From the NCBI GenBank assembly GCA_964543795.1, contig CAZIZN010000025.1:1-64000 (forward strand): a stretch of 64,000 nt of DNA, in the 5' to 3' direction. Made by a program: the position numbers and the translations under genes. Below, one piece after another: positions 25,004-33,177 of the stretch; position 1 is the stretch's first letter, and each line of letters opens with the position of its first letter. A model generated the notes under the pieces. That model had not been told where the DNA came from. It worked only from the letters and a program-made list of their open reading frames with translations, and ran no database searches. Source of the DNA: JACKIC01 sp964543795 (lineage in GTDB: Bacteria; Planctomycetota; UBA1135; UBA2386).

Positions 25004-25879
25004 TCACGCCGCGTGCGCGACGAAGGCCTCGACGACCGCGCCGGCGAAGGCGTGCTTGCGTTCGATGCGCCACAGCCGCCGCCGCAGATCGAGGTCGGGC
25101 ACCGCCAGTGCTGTGAACTCGCCGCTCGCGAGTTCGCGGGCGATCGCCAGCGCCGACAGGCAGCCGAGGCCGAAGCCGGCACGCACCGCCTGTTTGACGG
25201 CCTCGGAGTCGCCGAACGTCAGGCTGGCCGCGATCTCGAGGTCGCGTTCGCGCAACGCGGCGTCGAACACCGTGCGCGTGCCCGAGCCGGGTTCGCGCAC
25301 GATCCACCGCTGCGCGGGCAGCGCCGCGAGCGGCAGCGTGCCGGTCGGTGCGAGCGCGTGGCTGGCGGCGGCGAAGACCGCGAGCGAGTCCTCCCGCCAG
25401 GGGTGGGCGACCACGGCGGTCGTCGTCGGCGGTCCTTCGATGAACGCCACGTCGAGTCGCCGCTCGACCAGCGCACGCTCGATGTCGGCCGAGTTGCCGA
25501 CGGCGAGTTCGACCGCGACCGCGGGGTGCCGGTCGACGAAGCGGCCCAGCAGCTCCGGCAGCACGTAGGTGCCGATCGTCGAACTGGCGCCGATGCGCAG
25601 CGTGCCGGCGAGGCGGTCGCGGAACTGGAAGCGCTGCTCGAGGTCGCGCGCGCGGCGCAGCAGGTCGTCGGCCGCGCCGACGAGGTCGCGGCCGCGCTCG
25701 GTGAGCGCGACGCCGCGGCCGGCGCGCTGGACGAGCGGGCCGCCGAGGCGGCTGCCGAGTTCGCTCAACGCGGCGCTGACGGCGGACTGGGCCAGGTGCA
25801 GTTCCGCGGCCGCGGCGGTCACGTGCTCGCGCCGCGCGACGGCGAGGAAGACTTCGAGTTGGCGCAGGGTGATATCCAT
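25004..25879 (-). CDS. LysR-family transcriptional regulator
   Basis: 291 residues from the ATG at 25877-25879. The N-terminal winged helix-turn-helix is complete (LRQLEVFLAVARREHVTAAA, then LAQSAVSAALSELGSRLGG), followed by the two-lobed effector domain (GTLRIGASSTIGTYVLPELL, DVAFIEGPP, REPGSGTRTVFD, VKQAVRAGFGLGCLS). Its divergent neighbour is a YeiH-type transporter, the same pairing as yeiE/yeiH of enterobacteria, so it probably controls that gene and itself. A seven-base inverted repeat overlaps its own start codon (25874-25892), as expected of an autoregulatory LysR site. The effector is unknown. Confidence 0.88.
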   Translation of the reverse strand: MDITLRQLEVFLAVARREHVTAAAAELHLAQSAVSAALSELGSRLGGPLVQRAGRGVALTERGRDLVGAADDLLRRARDLEQRFQFRDRLAGTLRIGASSTIGTYVLPELLGRFVDRHPAVAVELAVGNSADIERALVERRLDVAFIEGPPTTTAVVAHPWREDSLAVFAAASHALAPTGTLPLAALPAQRWIVREPGSGTRTVFDAALRERDLEIAASLTFGDSEAVKQAVRAGFGLGCLSALAIARELASGEFTALAVPDLDLRRRLWRIERKHAFAGAVVEAFVAHAA

Positions 25880-25892
25880 CGATGAGATGGAT
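25874..25892. promoter_or_regulatory. Inverted repeat overlapping the LysR start, candidate operator
   Basis: ATCCATC, five bases, GATGGAT: a perfect 7-bp dyad covering the start codon of the LysR gene in the 72-base divergent gap. The size and spacing suit a LysR dimer site. Confidence 0.5.
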
Positions 25893-25951
25893 GATAGACA
25901 GCGAAACGTTCGATTGGACGGAATGAATGCCGAGTGCCATCGTTCGCTCGC

Positions 25952-26977
25952 ATGACGGCAACGGCGACCCTGCAGCGGGCGGCGCGCGGGCGCCTCGAGC
26001 GGGTCCCCGGCCTCCTGGCGGCCGCGGCCCTGGCGGGAGCCGGGACTGCAATCTCCTCTCTGGCAGCAGGTTGTGGCCTGGTTGTGAGTCCGTTGGTGGC
26101 CGCGCTGCTGCTCGGGCTCGGGGTCGCCCAGCTGCGGGCCACGCCGGTCGCGTGCGAACCGGGCCTCGCGTTCGCCTGCCGGCCCTTGCTGCGGGCGGCG
26201 ATCGTGCTGCTCGGGCTGCGCATCGGGCTCGGCGACATCGCCGCGGTCGGGGCCGGCGGCGTCGCGGCGCTCGCCGCGATCGTGCTCGCGACCCTGGCGT
26301 TCGGGGTCTGGATCGGCCGCCGGCTCGGCCTGTCGTCGGACCAGTCGCTGCTGCTGGCCGCGGGCCACGCGATCTGCGGGGCTGCGGCGATCGCCGCCGT
26401 CGACTCGGTGCTGCGCGCGCGCGAACAGGACGTCGTGCGTTCGCTGGCGCTCGTCACGATCGCCGGCACCGCGGCGATGCTGCTCTGTCCGCTGCTCGGC
26501 GGGCTGCTCGAACTCTCGCCGCAGGTCTACGGCTTCTGGGTCGGCGGCTCGGTGCACGAGGTGGCGCAGGCGGTCGCCGCGGGCTACGCGCGCGGCGAGT
26601 CGTGCGGCGAGGCCGCCAGCCTGTTCAAGATGGTGCGCGTCGCGTGCCTGTTGCCGGTCGGGGCCGGGATCGTGTTCGTTGCCGCGCGGCGGCAGCGGCG
26701 CACGACGGGCTCGCTGCGCCGGCTCGTGCCGTGGTTCGTGGTCGGCTTCGCGCTCGTGGCCGTGGCCGACGCGGCTGGGCTCGTGCCGGCCGCACTCGCC
26801 GCGGTGCTGCGGCAGCTGTGCACCGTGCTGATGACGGTGGCGATGGCGGCGCTCGGTCTCAAGAGCTCGCTGCGCAGCGTGTTCGCCGCGGGCCTGCGGC
26901 CGCTCGCCGCGGCCGGACTGACGACCCTGTTCGTCAGCCTCGCGGCGCTGGGCCTCGCGGTGCTCGCGGTCCGCTGA
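25952..26977 (+). CDS. YeiH-type putative sulfate exporter family membrane protein
   Basis: 341 residues from the ATG at 25952 (a GTG at 25934 is also in frame; neither has a ribosome site). About ten hydrophobic helices. Family marks are PLLRAAIVLLGLRIGL, GHAICGAAAI, GGSVHEVAQAVAAG and FKMVRVACLLPV, all characteristic of the UPF0324/YeiH family. These proteins are annotated as putative sulfate exporters, but the substrate is not well established. It is divergent from the LysR regulator that probably controls it. Inner membrane. Confidence 0.85.
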   Translation: MTATATLQRAARGRLERVPGLLAAAALAGAGTAISSLAAGCGLVVSPLVAALLLGLGVAQLRATPVACEPGLAFACRPLLRAAIVLLGLRIGLGDIAAVGAGGVAALAAIVLATLAFGVWIGRRLGLSSDQSLLLAAGHAICGAAAIAAVDSVLRAREQDVVRSLALVTIAGTAAMLLCPLLGGLLELSPQVYGFWVGGSVHEVAQAVAAGYARGESCGEAASLFKMVRVACLLPVGAGIVFVAARRQRRTTGSLRRLVPWFVVGFALVAVADAAGLVPAALAAVLRQLCTVLMTVAMAALGLKSSLRSVFAAGLRPLAAAGLTTLFVSLAALGLAVLAVR

Positions 26978-26992
26978 GGGCCCCGCGGCGCG

Positions 26993-27059
26993 GCGGTCAC
27001 TCCAGCACGGCGGTCACTGCAGCACGACGGTCCCTGCGGCGCCGCGGTCACTGCAGCAC
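26993..27059. repeat. Four 17-base tandem repeats at the 3' end of the M64 gene
   Basis: GCGGTCACTCCAGCAC-like units begin at 26993, 27010, 27027 and 27044, a constant 17-base period; the third is degenerate. The unit at 27044 contains the stop codon and last codons of the M64 peptidase gene, so the other three repeat its 3' end. Confidence 0.7.
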
Positions 27060-28937
27060 GATCGACACCGGATTCGTGGTCGCCCGGAATCCGCTCGGGT
27101 CGAGCAGCAGCGCCGCGAAGTGGCCGGAAGCGGGCAGCAGGCCGGTGTTCGGCGGCAGCGCGAACGTCGCCCGGCCGCGCCCTTGCGCATCGACCGTGCC
27201 GAAGAAGTTGGCGAACCAGGCGCCGTTGAGCGCGAGCAGGCCGAGGTCGGTGCAGAAGTCGCGGTTGATCGGCACCGTGATTCCCGGAGCGACCGCCGTG
27301 CCCGGTGCCGTGCCCGAGCAGCCCCAGACGACGAGGTAGTACGAGCCGATGTGGCACGGGGCGACCACGGTCGGATGCACGCTGCCGCCTGCGGCGAGCG
27401 GCACGGCGGCCGCGTCGAGCGGGTAGTTCAGCGGATCGAGGAACTCGAGCTTGGGCGCGCACGCCGCCGCCTGGCCCACCAGGGCCGACAGGCGTTGGTT
27501 GTCGCCCTCCTCGGACTCGCGCACCGCGTCGGTGCGGTCGACCACGGCGTAGACGTAGTAGACGGTCGCTTCGAGCGACCACGGCAGCTGCACGGTGCGC
27601 TGCAGGTTGACCTGCTGGCCCATGCCGAGGCCGTTCACGCGCTCGGCACCGAGGTAGATCGACTGCGTCGTCCACGGCTGCGTCGGCGTGAGGAACAGTT
27701 CGACGTCGAACGGGCCGGCACCCGCGGGGCCGTCGTTGACCACCGTCATCGTCGCCGTGATCGGGGCGCCCGGCGGCACCCAGACCTGGCTCAGCATGAA
27801 GTTCGGGATGCGCAACTGCGCGGCGGTCGGGTCGGTCACCGAGACCTGCCACGTCTGCGTCTCGCGCAGGATGCCGCCGGGGTCGTTGCGCACGTGCGGC
27901 GTGCGGTCCTCCACCGAAGCCGTGACCGTGTGCGCACCGAGGCCGACGCTGGTGCTGTCGAGCACGAGCGAGAGGCCGTTCGCTCCGGGCACGGCGACGC
28001 CGTCGATCTGCCAGCTGACCACCGGGTTGTGGGCGGCGGGTACGAAGTGGGTGATCGAGAACGTCTGCTGTCCCGGCACGAGCAGCGTGACGTTCGTGCT
28101 CGGCGGCGAGAACGTGTCGATCGTGTCGACGACCGAGTTCGTGCGCAGGCTGATCTGTTCGCGGCACACCGGGCAGAGCGTCGTGCCGAGGCTGCGCATC
28201 AGGCAGTTCGTCTTCGGGCGGTAGAGGCCGTAGAGGTAGTAACCCGCGCCCTGGAACGCGCTCGTGCCCTCGGTGCCGTGCCAGTGTTGCCACTTCTGCC
28301 CGGTCGGCGACGTGGTGATGTTGGCCGCGCTCGGCTCGCCACCGGTGTAGGTCTGGTTGGGATAGTCGTACTCGTCCGCGAGGCCGCCGAGGCTGTGACC
28401 CAGTTCGTGGATCTGCACCTCGTTCATCTGCGAGCCGTTGTAGCTGACCGCGAACGTGCTGGCGCAGCCGCCGTAGCGGCCGTCGTTGACCATCACCAGG
28501 ATGCGGCCCTCGTTGGCGGGCGCCAGCGCGGCGTCGGCGAGCGCCTGCGAGGTGTTGTTGATGTAGAGGCAGCGCGCGGTGCCGCCGGTGTTGTAGGACG
28601 CGTCGTAGACGGTGTTCCGGTAGATCGGCGGCGTGACGTCGGGGTGGTCGGCGCCGCTGTCGACGCTGGCGCGGAACACGGTGTGCACGTTGTAGTAGCT
28701 CGCGAACGCCTGGTACGGCTGCCGCTGGAACAGGGCGGTCAGGAAGGACTGCACGTCCTGGTCGAACCGCGTCTGCTCGTGCGCCTGATAGCCGTCGCCG
28801 AGGATCACCATGTCGTACCGGCTCTGCGTCGGGCCGCTCGAATAGACGGTCTGCACCGTGGGCTGCTGGGCGGCGAGCGCCGCGGCGAGCGCGGCAGCGG
28901 CGGCGAACCCCGCGGCGGCGCGGCCGCCGCGGCTCAT
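27048..28937 (-). CDS. Secreted M64-family metallopeptidase
   Basis: 629 residues. A signal peptide (MSRGGRAAAG, Ala-rich, ending LAAQ|QPT) is followed by the M64 catalytic domain: FDQDVQSFLTALF near the front, HELGHSLGGLADEYDYP at about 177 with the two zinc-binding His, the catalytic Glu and the downstream Asp/Glu typical of the family, and CLMRSLGTTLCPVCREQI after it. M64 includes IgA-cleaving peptidases; the substrate here is unknown. From about residue 295 come three beta-sandwich segments (Ig/CARDB-like, VTDPTAAQL, VVNDGPAGAGPFDVELF), then a C-terminal domain with APCHIGSYYLVVWG and GLLPASGHF. It starts in an ATGA overlap with the small exported protein upstream. Stop-codon tandem repeats follow. 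Confidence 0.88.
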   Translation of the reverse strand: MSRGGRAAAGFAAAAALAAALAAQQPTVQTVYSSGPTQSRYDMVILGDGYQAHEQTRFDQDVQSFLTALFQRQPYQAFASYYNVHTVFRASVDSGADHPDVTPPIYRNTVYDASYNTGGTARCLYINNTSQALADAALAPANEGRILVMVNDGRYGGCASTFAVSYNGSQMNEVQIHELGHSLGGLADEYDYPNQTYTGGEPSAANITTSPTGQKWQHWHGTEGTSAFQGAGYYLYGLYRPKTNCLMRSLGTTLCPVCREQISLRTNSVVDTIDTFSPPSTNVTLLVPGQQTFSITHFVPAAHNPVVSWQIDGVAVPGANGLSLVLDSTSVGLGAHTVTASVEDRTPHVRNDPGGILRETQTWQVSVTDPTAAQLRIPNFMLSQVWVPPGAPITATMTVVNDGPAGAGPFDVELFLTPTQPWTTQSIYLGAERVNGLGMGQQVNLQRTVQLPWSLEATVYYVYAVVDRTDAVRESEEGDNQRLSALVGQAAACAPKLEFLDPLNYPLDAAAVPLAAGGSVHPTVVAPCHIGSYYLVVWGCSGTAPGTAVAPGITVPINRDFCTDLGLLALNGAWFANFFGTVDAQGRGRATFALPPNTGLLPASGHFAALLLDPSGFRATTNPVSIVLQ

Positions 28938-29407
28938 CGGCCACCTCCGGCGAGTCGGCGGACCTCGGCGGCGGCGATGCGCGAGAGGCTCGTGTCGCCG
29001 CGCAGGAACTCGTAGCTCGCAGCACCGCGGAAGGTCGGCGCGTTGACCAGCATCGCGATGCGCGAGTCGACCACGACGCAGCCTTCGACGCGGCGCGGGG
29101 CGCCCTTCGCCAGGGCGTCCGTCGCGAACGGCGTCACGTCGAGCGGCACCTCGGCGAGCACGGCACCGCCGGCGTCGCGGATCACGAGACGCCAGTCGCT
29201 GGCGAAGCCCTTGGGCACGCCGCCCCAGGGATCGGCCTTGTGCGCGACGTGGGTGATCGCCAGCGCGTCGCGATCACCCTGCACGACCAGCACGTCGTGG
29301 CCTTCGGCGACGGGGGGCAGGGATGCCTGTGGGGGGGCGGCCGTGCCGAACGCGAACGACAGGGCGACGAGGCACAGCCCGGCGCCGAGGGTGGTGAGCA
29401 GCTGCAT
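28934..29407 (-). CDS. Small exported protein of unknown function
   Basis: 157 residues from the ATG at 29405-29407, with a signal peptide (MQLLTTLGAG, hydrophobic, ending GTAA). The mature part is beta-rich (HDVLVVQGDRDALAIT, DWRLVIRDAGGAVLAEVPL, RVEGCVVVDSRIAM). No family recognised. Its stop overlaps the start of the M64 peptidase by four bases, so the two are translationally coupled and may act together, for example as partner, inhibitor or chaperone of the peptidase; this is only context. Confidence 0.7.
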   Translation of the reverse strand: MQLLTTLGAGLCLVALSFAFGTAAPPQASLPPVAEGHDVLVVQGDRDALAITHVAHKADPWGGVPKGFASDWRLVIRDAGGAVLAEVPLDVTPFATDALAKGAPRRVEGCVVVDSRIAMLVNAPTFRGAASYEFLRGDTSLSRIAAAEVRRLAGGGR

Positions 29408-29483
29408 GGCGGGAGAGGTCGGGGCGGGCGGGGGAATATAGCCGCGATGGAAAGGCAGGGTCGCGTCGCCGAGGATGCGGCCG

Positions 29484-30596
29484 ATGGACTTCCGCGGCCG
29501 CGTGTTCCTGGCCCCTCTGACGAAGGGCGGCAACCTCCCGTTCCGTAGGTTGTGCCTCGCCCATGGCTGCGAGGTCACGATGTCGGAGATGGCCTACGGC
29601 TACCAGGTCAGGAAGCGCAGCAAGAGCGAACTGGCGCTGCTCCGCAAACACCCCGACGAGGGTTGCTTCGGCGTGCAGATCGCCGCGTCGCGGCCCGACG
29701 ACGCGATCGCCGCGGCGGCCACGGCCGTCGAGCGCGGCGCGAGCTGGATCGACCTGAACTGCGGCTGCCCGATCCACGACATCACGAAGCGCCGCATGGG
29801 AGCCACGCTGCTGCAGCGGCCCCAGAAGCTCGGCGAACTCGTCGCGGCGATGGTCAAGGGCATCCCGGTGCCCGTCACGGTCAAGATCCGGCTCGGCTGG
29901 GCCGAAGGCGAGGAGAACGCGAGCGAGGTCGGCAAGGCCGTCGAGGACGCGGGGGCGGCGGCGCTGACCGTGCACGGCCGCACCCGCGAGCAGCGCTACT
30001 CGCGCGCCGCCGACTGGGACGCGATCGCGCGCGTCGCGGCCGAGCGGTCGATCCCGGTGATCGGCAACGGCGACCTCTTGACCTGGTACGAGACGCACGA
30101 ACGCTGGCGCCAGAGCGGCGTGGCGTCGGTGATGATCGGCCGCGGCGCGCTCATCAAGCCGTGGTTGTTCCGCGAGATCGCCGAGCGGCAGTCGTGGGAA
30201 CCCACGGCCGAGGAGCGGCTCGCCATCTACCTCGACTTCGCGAGGAAGCTCAAGGAGCACTTCCGCGACGACGAGAAGGGCAAGGAGCGCACGATGCGCT
30301 TCCTGCCCTGGCACCTCGAGTGGTTCAGCCGCTACCGGCCGTTGCCCGCGGGCGAGTTCCAGGAAGCGTCGCGTCGGCACCCGCTGATCCAGACGCGCCT
30401 GTCGGACGATGCGGCGGAGCTGCCCGTGCTGGAGCAACTGCTGCGCGACGGGCGCCCTGAGGTGCACGCGCGGCTGGCCGAGCTGCTGTGGTCGGCGACC
30501 GATCTCGCGGAACTGCTCGAGCGGACCGAGGCGCTCGCGGCCGAACTGCCGCCGCTGGTCTCGGCGCTGGTCGAGGACCGCGTCTCGAACGGCTGA
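29484..30596 (+). CDS. tRNA-dihydrouridine synthase
   Basis: 370 residues from the ATG at 29484, which has GAGG nine bases upstream (an ATG at 29475 is in frame but touches the same GAGG). Family marks are all present: FLAPLTKGGNLPFR near the FMN, FGVQIAA, WIDLNCGCPIHDITKR with the catalytic Cys, VTVKIRLGW, LTVHGRTREQRYS, VIGNGDL and MIGRGAL. It reduces specific uridines of tRNA to dihydrouridine with FMN and NADPH in the cytoplasm. The layout, with LNCGCPI and a helical C-terminal third, is nearer to Dus3-like enzymes than to DusA or DusB. It converges on the next gene across a perfect hairpin. Confidence 0.88.
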   Translation: MDFRGRVFLAPLTKGGNLPFRRLCLAHGCEVTMSEMAYGYQVRKRSKSELALLRKHPDEGCFGVQIAASRPDDAIAAAATAVERGASWIDLNCGCPIHDITKRRMGATLLQRPQKLGELVAAMVKGIPVPVTVKIRLGWAEGEENASEVGKAVEDAGAAALTVHGRTREQRYSRAADWDAIARVAAERSIPVIGNGDLLTWYETHERWRQSGVASVMIGRGALIKPWLFREIAERQSWEPTAEERLAIYLDFARKLKEHFRDDEKGKERTMRFLPWHLEWFSRYRPLPAGEFQEASRRHPLIQTRLSDDAAELPVLEQLLRDGRPEVHARLAELLWSATDLAELLERTEALAAELPPLVSALVEDRVSNG

Positions 30597-30600
30597 GGTT

Positions 30601-30624
30601 CGAGCGGCGGACTGCCGCCGCTCG
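30601..30624. terminator. Perfect hairpin between convergent genes
   Basis: CGAGCGGCGG and CCGCCGCTCG pair perfectly around ACTG, in the 58-base gap between the dihydrouridine synthase and the gene read from the other strand. It probably serves both as terminator, although no U-run is visible. Confidence 0.55.
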
Positions 30625-30654
30625 TGCCCGAGCAGTCCCGGTCCAGTCGGCGGT

Positions 30655-33069
30655 CTATTCGACGACGGTGATCGTCACCCCGGTGCCGCTGACGGCGTCG
30701 CGCACGACGAACTTCGTGCCCGCCTTCGTGCCGGCCGGGACCGTGAACGTCGCCTTGCCGCCCGCGACCGCGACCTCCTCGACGAGCCGCGGTGCGTTGC
30801 TGTCGGTGGCGTCGGTGACGGCGAGCTTCGCAGCCGTCGATCGGACCGTGAACTCGACGGCGGCGCCGGCCTTCGCCTGGTCGGCGTTCGCAGCGAGATC
30901 CAGTTCGGTGTGATGCTGCAGCCAACGGTACTGCGGCATCCAGGTGTAGAGCAGGTTCGTGCGGTAGAGGCCGTAGGCGATGCCCGCGAGCACGAGCAGC
31001 CAGAACAGGACCTTCGGCCAGACGCTCTTCTTCGGCGCGTAGGGGTCGGTCATCGAACGCGACGAACCCGGCGGCAGCTTGGGCAGTTCGGTCAGCGAGC
31101 TGCCGAGCGGGATGTTGACCTTGGTCAGCGCGTTCACGGCCCAGCCGTTCGCGTCGAGGATCGGGCCGAGGTTGCGCTGCCGCAGCTTCATCCAGGCGAT
31201 CAGCATCGACGGACCGCTGATCAGCAGCACGATGCCGAGGATGCCCAGCGGCATCAGGTAGCCCAGGCCGAAGAAGCTCTGCAGCACCGTGCCGACGATC
31301 GCCGTGATGCCGCTGATCGCGACGCTGATCGCCGCCAGCACGCCGATGTCCATCTTCTTGGGCGCGGTGTCCGCCGCGGGTTTGCCGGTCGCCGCCGCAT
31401 CGCCGGTCTTCGCCGCCGCCGCCTGCAGCTTCGTGGTTGCGTCGGCGTCGGCCGCGGCGGCGCGTTTGGCCACCGACTCCTCGATCCAGCGCACCAGCTT
31501 CTTGTACGGCGCCCAGAACGCCTGGCCGACGCTGATCGGGTTGTCGACGATCTTGCTGATCGTCGCGTCCCAGTCGTTGCCCTTGCGGTCGTAGAAGATG
31601 CCGTTGCGGCCCACGAACAGGTTGTCGCTGTCGCCGGCGGTGAACGCGCAGGCGACCTGCATCTTCTGGCCGCCCGGTCGCGTGCAGTCGACGTAGGCGA
31701 GGTAGCTCTTGGACATCGGCGCCATCGTACCGTGCTTGCCGCCGTCGCCGACGTGGAAGCAGAGGTCGAGGGATCGCCCGTCGAGGTAGAGCGTGCCGGC
31801 CTGGAAGATCGCGCCCTTGCGCGAGTAGAAATCGCTGAAGTTGACGTAGTTGTGCAGCAGCAGCGCGAGGTCGCGATGCAGCCGGCAGAGCTTCTCGACC
31901 TTGGTCATCGCATCGACCGCCGCGGCGACCGCGAGATCGTCGTCGATCGCCTGCTGCAGCACCGCCCGCTGCTTGCCGGCCAGGATCTCGCGCACGCGCG
32001 CGATGCCGAGGCCCTCGACGGCGGCCCCGGCCTTGCCGGCCAGCCAGCCTGCGTAGCCCGTGAACTTCGCGCACAGCGCCGTCCACTCGGCTTCGGTGAG
32101 CTGCTCCTTGCCCTTGCAGCACGTCTCGCGCAGCGCGGCGATCGCCGAGCTCCACGCGGGGTTGATGCCCTTCGTCAGCGGCAGCGGCTTGTCGGCGGTG
32201 ACCAGGGCGAGCGGGAAGTGCGCGACCTCGTCGGCGGTGATGTGCAGGTCCTTCGCCGCCGCGGCGACGTAGGCGGCCTCCTCGAGGTTGACCGCCGCGA
32301 GCGCGCGCGGATCGAACGCCGCGAGCCGGCAGCGACCGAAGTAGTCGTCGACCTTGGCGCGCACCGCGGCGAACGCGGCGTAGGCGGCCGCCGTGCCGTC
32401 GCCGAACGGCAGCACGGCGGGGGCGTTCTTGGCCGCGGCGTCGTGCCAGGCAGCGAAGTCGCTGCAGGCGGTGAAGAACGCGTCGAGCTGGGCCTGGTCG
32501 AAGCCTGGGGAGCCGCTGCGGTCCTGGACGCTGCCGCAGCAGGCGACGATCTCCTCGGCGACCTTGCGGGCGGCCGCGTCGTCGATGGACTGGGGTGGAA
32601 CGATGCCGTCGCCGTTGTGCTTCGCGTCCTTGAAGACCTCGGCGGTGGCCGCCGCGTCGGCCACGGTGATGACCTTCGCCTCGGCCTTGCCGAGGCCCTT
32701 GAGGATGTGCTGCGCGGACTTGCGCAGCGCCTTGCCCTCGTCGGTGTCCTGGCGCAGGTTGGCGAGCGCGACGCCGTCCTCGCCCTTGGCCAGGCCGTCG
32801 GCGTTCTGCAGCACCTCGCGCAGCCAGCGCACCGCCGCGACGATCTCGGGCGGGCGGACGTGCGAGTCGTTGTCGCTGTCCAGCAGTTCGAGCGTGCGCT
32901 GGTCGAACTCGAGGCCCTTGACCGGGCAACTCAGCGCCACCCAGAGCTTCTGGTCGAGTTCGTCGAGGTGCAGGAAGTCGGCGCCGGTGTCGAGCCGGAC
33001 CTGGTCGACGCCGCCGGCGCGGTAGAAGGACCAGCGGTGCTTGGCCTTGGTCGTGGGCGAGGTTGTCAT
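30655..33069 (-). CDS. Large conserved-type protein with EF-hand-like loop and C-terminal membrane segments
   Basis: 804 residues from the ATG at 33067-33069. I do not recognise a named family. The first 480 residues are soluble and mostly helical. Near residue 60 is an EF-hand-like loop (LDSDNDSHVRPPEI), and several more Asp-rich helix-loop segments follow. Residues about 575-640 and 690-720 contain hydrophobic helices (VAISGITAIVG, GILGIVLLISGPSMLIAW, VLFWLLVLAGIAYGLY), so the protein is a membrane protein with a large N-terminal part in the cytoplasm. The last 85 residues are a small beta domain (VEFTVRST, KATFTVPAGTKAG). Its start is about 110 bases past the end of the glycosyltransferase pair read in the same direction. 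Confidence 0.7.
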   Translation of the reverse strand: MTTSPTTKAKHRWSFYRAGGVDQVRLDTGADFLHLDELDQKLWVALSCPVKGLEFDQRTLELLDSDNDSHVRPPEIVAAVRWLREVLQNADGLAKGEDGVALANLRQDTDEGKALRKSAQHILKGLGKAEAKVITVADAAATAEVFKDAKHNGDGIVPPQSIDDAAARKVAEEIVACCGSVQDRSGSPGFDQAQLDAFFTACSDFAAWHDAAAKNAPAVLPFGDGTAAAYAAFAAVRAKVDDYFGRCRLAAFDPRALAAVNLEEAAYVAAAAKDLHITADEVAHFPLALVTADKPLPLTKGINPAWSSAIAALRETCCKGKEQLTEAEWTALCAKFTGYAGWLAGKAGAAVEGLGIARVREILAGKQRAVLQQAIDDDLAVAAAVDAMTKVEKLCRLHRDLALLLHNYVNFSDFYSRKGAIFQAGTLYLDGRSLDLCFHVGDGGKHGTMAPMSKSYLAYVDCTRPGGQKMQVACAFTAGDSDNLFVGRNGIFYDRKGNDWDATISKIVDNPISVGQAFWAPYKKLVRWIEESVAKRAAAADADATTKLQAAAAKTGDAAATGKPAADTAPKKMDIGVLAAISVAISGITAIVGTVLQSFFGLGYLMPLGILGIVLLISGPSMLIAWMKLRQRNLGPILDANGWAVNALTKVNIPLGSSLTELPKLPPGSSRSMTDPYAPKKSVWPKVLFWLLVLAGIAYGLYRTNLLYTWMPQYRWLQHHTELDLAANADQAKAGAAVEFTVRSTAAKLAVTDATDSNAPRLVEEVAVAGGKATFTVPAGTKAGTKFVVRDAVSGTGVTITVVE

Positions 33070-33177
33070 GGGGCGGTTGGTTGGGAGGGCGGGGCGACGT
33101 CCGTGCGCCGCAGGGCCCGGCAACCGTCCGGGGACCGCATGGCGCGGTCAACCAGGAATCGTTCGCAGTACCGCGGG

